A DNA stretch of 7,300 bases, from assembly GCA_020847015.1 (NCBI GenBank), contig JADLCW010000328.1, forward strand, positions 1 to 7,300, given 5' to 3'. This DNA is from Thermomicrobiales bacterium. GTDB lineage: Bacteria; Chloroflexota; Chloroflexia; Thermomicrobiales; UBA6265. A program made the position numbers and the translations under genes. Within the stretch, counting starts at the first letter, position 1. Every line of letters starts with the position of its first letter. Below the pieces are notes generated by a model that saw only the letters and a list, made by a program, of their open reading frames with translations, did no database searches and had not been told where the DNA came from. Positions 6,697 to 7,300 of this stretch are shown here, one piece after another.

Positions 6697-6711
6697 CGCC
6701 CCGTTGGGGCG
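6697..6711. repeat. Short hairpin directly upstream of the Tat-gene promoter
   Basis: CGCCCC (6697-6702) pairs with GGGGCG (6706-6711) around GTT, ending 6 bp before the TTGACA box. The position could suit an activator or a transcription block, but neither is demonstrated. Confidence 0.35.
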
Positions 6712-6717
6712 CGGAAC

Positions 6718-6746
6718 TTGACAGCACTGCTTTCTCATGATAAATA
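6718..6746 (+). promoter_or_regulatory. Sigma-70-type promoter for the Tat-signal gene
   Basis: A perfect -35 box TTGACA (6718-6723), a 17-bp spacer and a -10-like TAAATA (6741-6746) preceded by an extended TGA form the best promoter in the window. It lies at the left edge of an AT-rich island (about 6718-6775) that stands out from the GC-rich surroundings. Transcription would start near 6753, giving a 5' leader of about 120 nt. A GTTTA-A-TAAAC palindrome (6749-6759) falls on the predicted start site, and GTGTTT occurs twice (6747-6752, 6761-6766), so an operator is possible. Confidence 0.6.
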
Positions 6747-6875
6747 GTGTTTAATAAACGGTGTTTCATTTTGGACCTCTCAGTGGGGGGAAAGGAGGAG
6801 CCTATCGCGAAGGCCGCAGCACTATCGGCCGTCGGCACGTCATCGCAGCAACGAGCACCTGGAAAGGTACGCGTC

Positions 6876-7300
6876 ATGGATTCCGCAAACTTCGACCGAT
6901 TCACCCGAATCCTCGCGAGTCAGCCGTCGCGACGCGACGTCTTTCGCGGCTTGGCCGCCGCCGCGTTCGGCGGGGTCGCCATCGCCGTCGCCGGCCGCGG
7001 CGTCGTCGCGGACTCGGCGGCGAATCCCCTCTTTCAGCCGCCGGGCGAGATTTCTTCGGGACCGCTCGGGGAGGAGGCGCTGCGCGAGCAACTGATCGCC
7101 GCCAAGGCGGCATCCTGCGGGCAACTCGGACTCGTCGCCGGCATCATTGTCAGCACCGGCATTCTGGCCGATGTGCCGCCAACGATCTCGCGGCTGACGG
7201 GGCTGCCGATCGACGAACTGGAAGCGCGCGAGACCGCCGCCTGCCAGACGGTCGGCGAAGGTGAACCCGACGCCGAGAAAACCACCGTGCAACTGCTCAA
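6876..7300 (+). CDS. Tat-signal hypothetical protein, 3' end outside window
   Basis: Translation runs 141 codons to the window edge without a stop. ATG 6876 is preceded by GGAAAGG (6861-6867) at 8 nt. The N-terminus is a twin-arginine signal: SRRDVFRGL with Arg19-Arg20, then the hydrophobic segment AAAAFGGVAIAVAG (27-40), and a likely processing site around residues 45-48. The product is therefore probably exported folded across the membrane by the Tat system. The acidic opening MDSANFDRFTRILAS before the SRR motif resembles a family of exported proteins I know from Thermomicrobia-type genomes. The visible mature part has Cys83 and Cys124 in a low-complexity, Ala/Glu-rich context, with no catalytic motif that I recognise. 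It appears to be expressed from its own promoter, divergent from the aminotransferase. Confidence 0.75.
   Translation, partial: MDSANFDRFTRILASQPSRRDVFRGLAAAAFGGVAIAVAGRGVVADSAANPLFQPPGEISSGPLGEEALREQLIAAKAASCGQLGLVAGIIVSTGILADVPPTISRLTGLPIDELEARETAACQTVGEGEPDAEKTTVQLL

Noticed and set aside
6761..7264. Plus-strand frame starting at GTG 6761
   Set aside because: It overlaps the Tat-signal gene in another frame, begins inside the promoter island and yields Arg-rich sequence; its apparent Shine-Dalgarno lies after its start.

Overview
The window is GC-rich and bacterial. One feature hints at lineage: the N-terminus of the last, partial gene combines an acidic/aromatic opening with an SRR-type twin-arginine motif and an Ala/Gly core. 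I associate this with Chloroflexota of the Thermomicrobia/Sphaerobacter type. That placement is inference; an actinobacterial or other high-GC origin is not excluded.

Layout from left to right: a complete tRNA-Gly(CCC) on the minus strand with its promoter (1-116); about 1.15 kb in which I can support no gene (117-1272); a small minus-strand ORF of 58 codons with a very good ribosome binding site (1273-1449); a seven-copy degenerate 7-bp repeat (1540-1588); a formylglycine-generating enzyme (FGE/SUMF1 type) on the plus strand (1704-2720); a membrane-anchored YdcF/ElyC-type DUF218 protein on the minus strand (2976-3683); a histone-deacetylase-superfamily amidohydrolase on the plus strand (3806-4930); a strong hairpin between convergent genes (4957-4992); a class III PLP-dependent aminotransferase on the minus strand (5013-6365); a 510-bp divergent intergenic region with a perfect inverted repeat, a short echo of the 7-bp repeat and a good sigma-70-type promoter; and the start of a Tat-signal protein that runs off the right edge (6876-7300).

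From the FGE onward every gene lies on the opposite strand to its neighbour, so the window holds single-gene transcription units and no operon. The genes do not form an obvious pathway. FGE would activate type I sulfatases, none of which is in view. The deacetylase-like hydrolase and the aminotransferase could both act on amine or amino-acid metabolites (for example acetylated polyamines and omega-amino acids), but they are convergent and separated by a terminator-like hairpin, so this link is weak. I found no CRISPR array, insertion sequence, phage gene or defence system. The least ordinary material is noncoding: the 7-bp-period repeat that recurs about 5 kb away, the structured intergenic region 6424-6766, and the 58-codon ORF.
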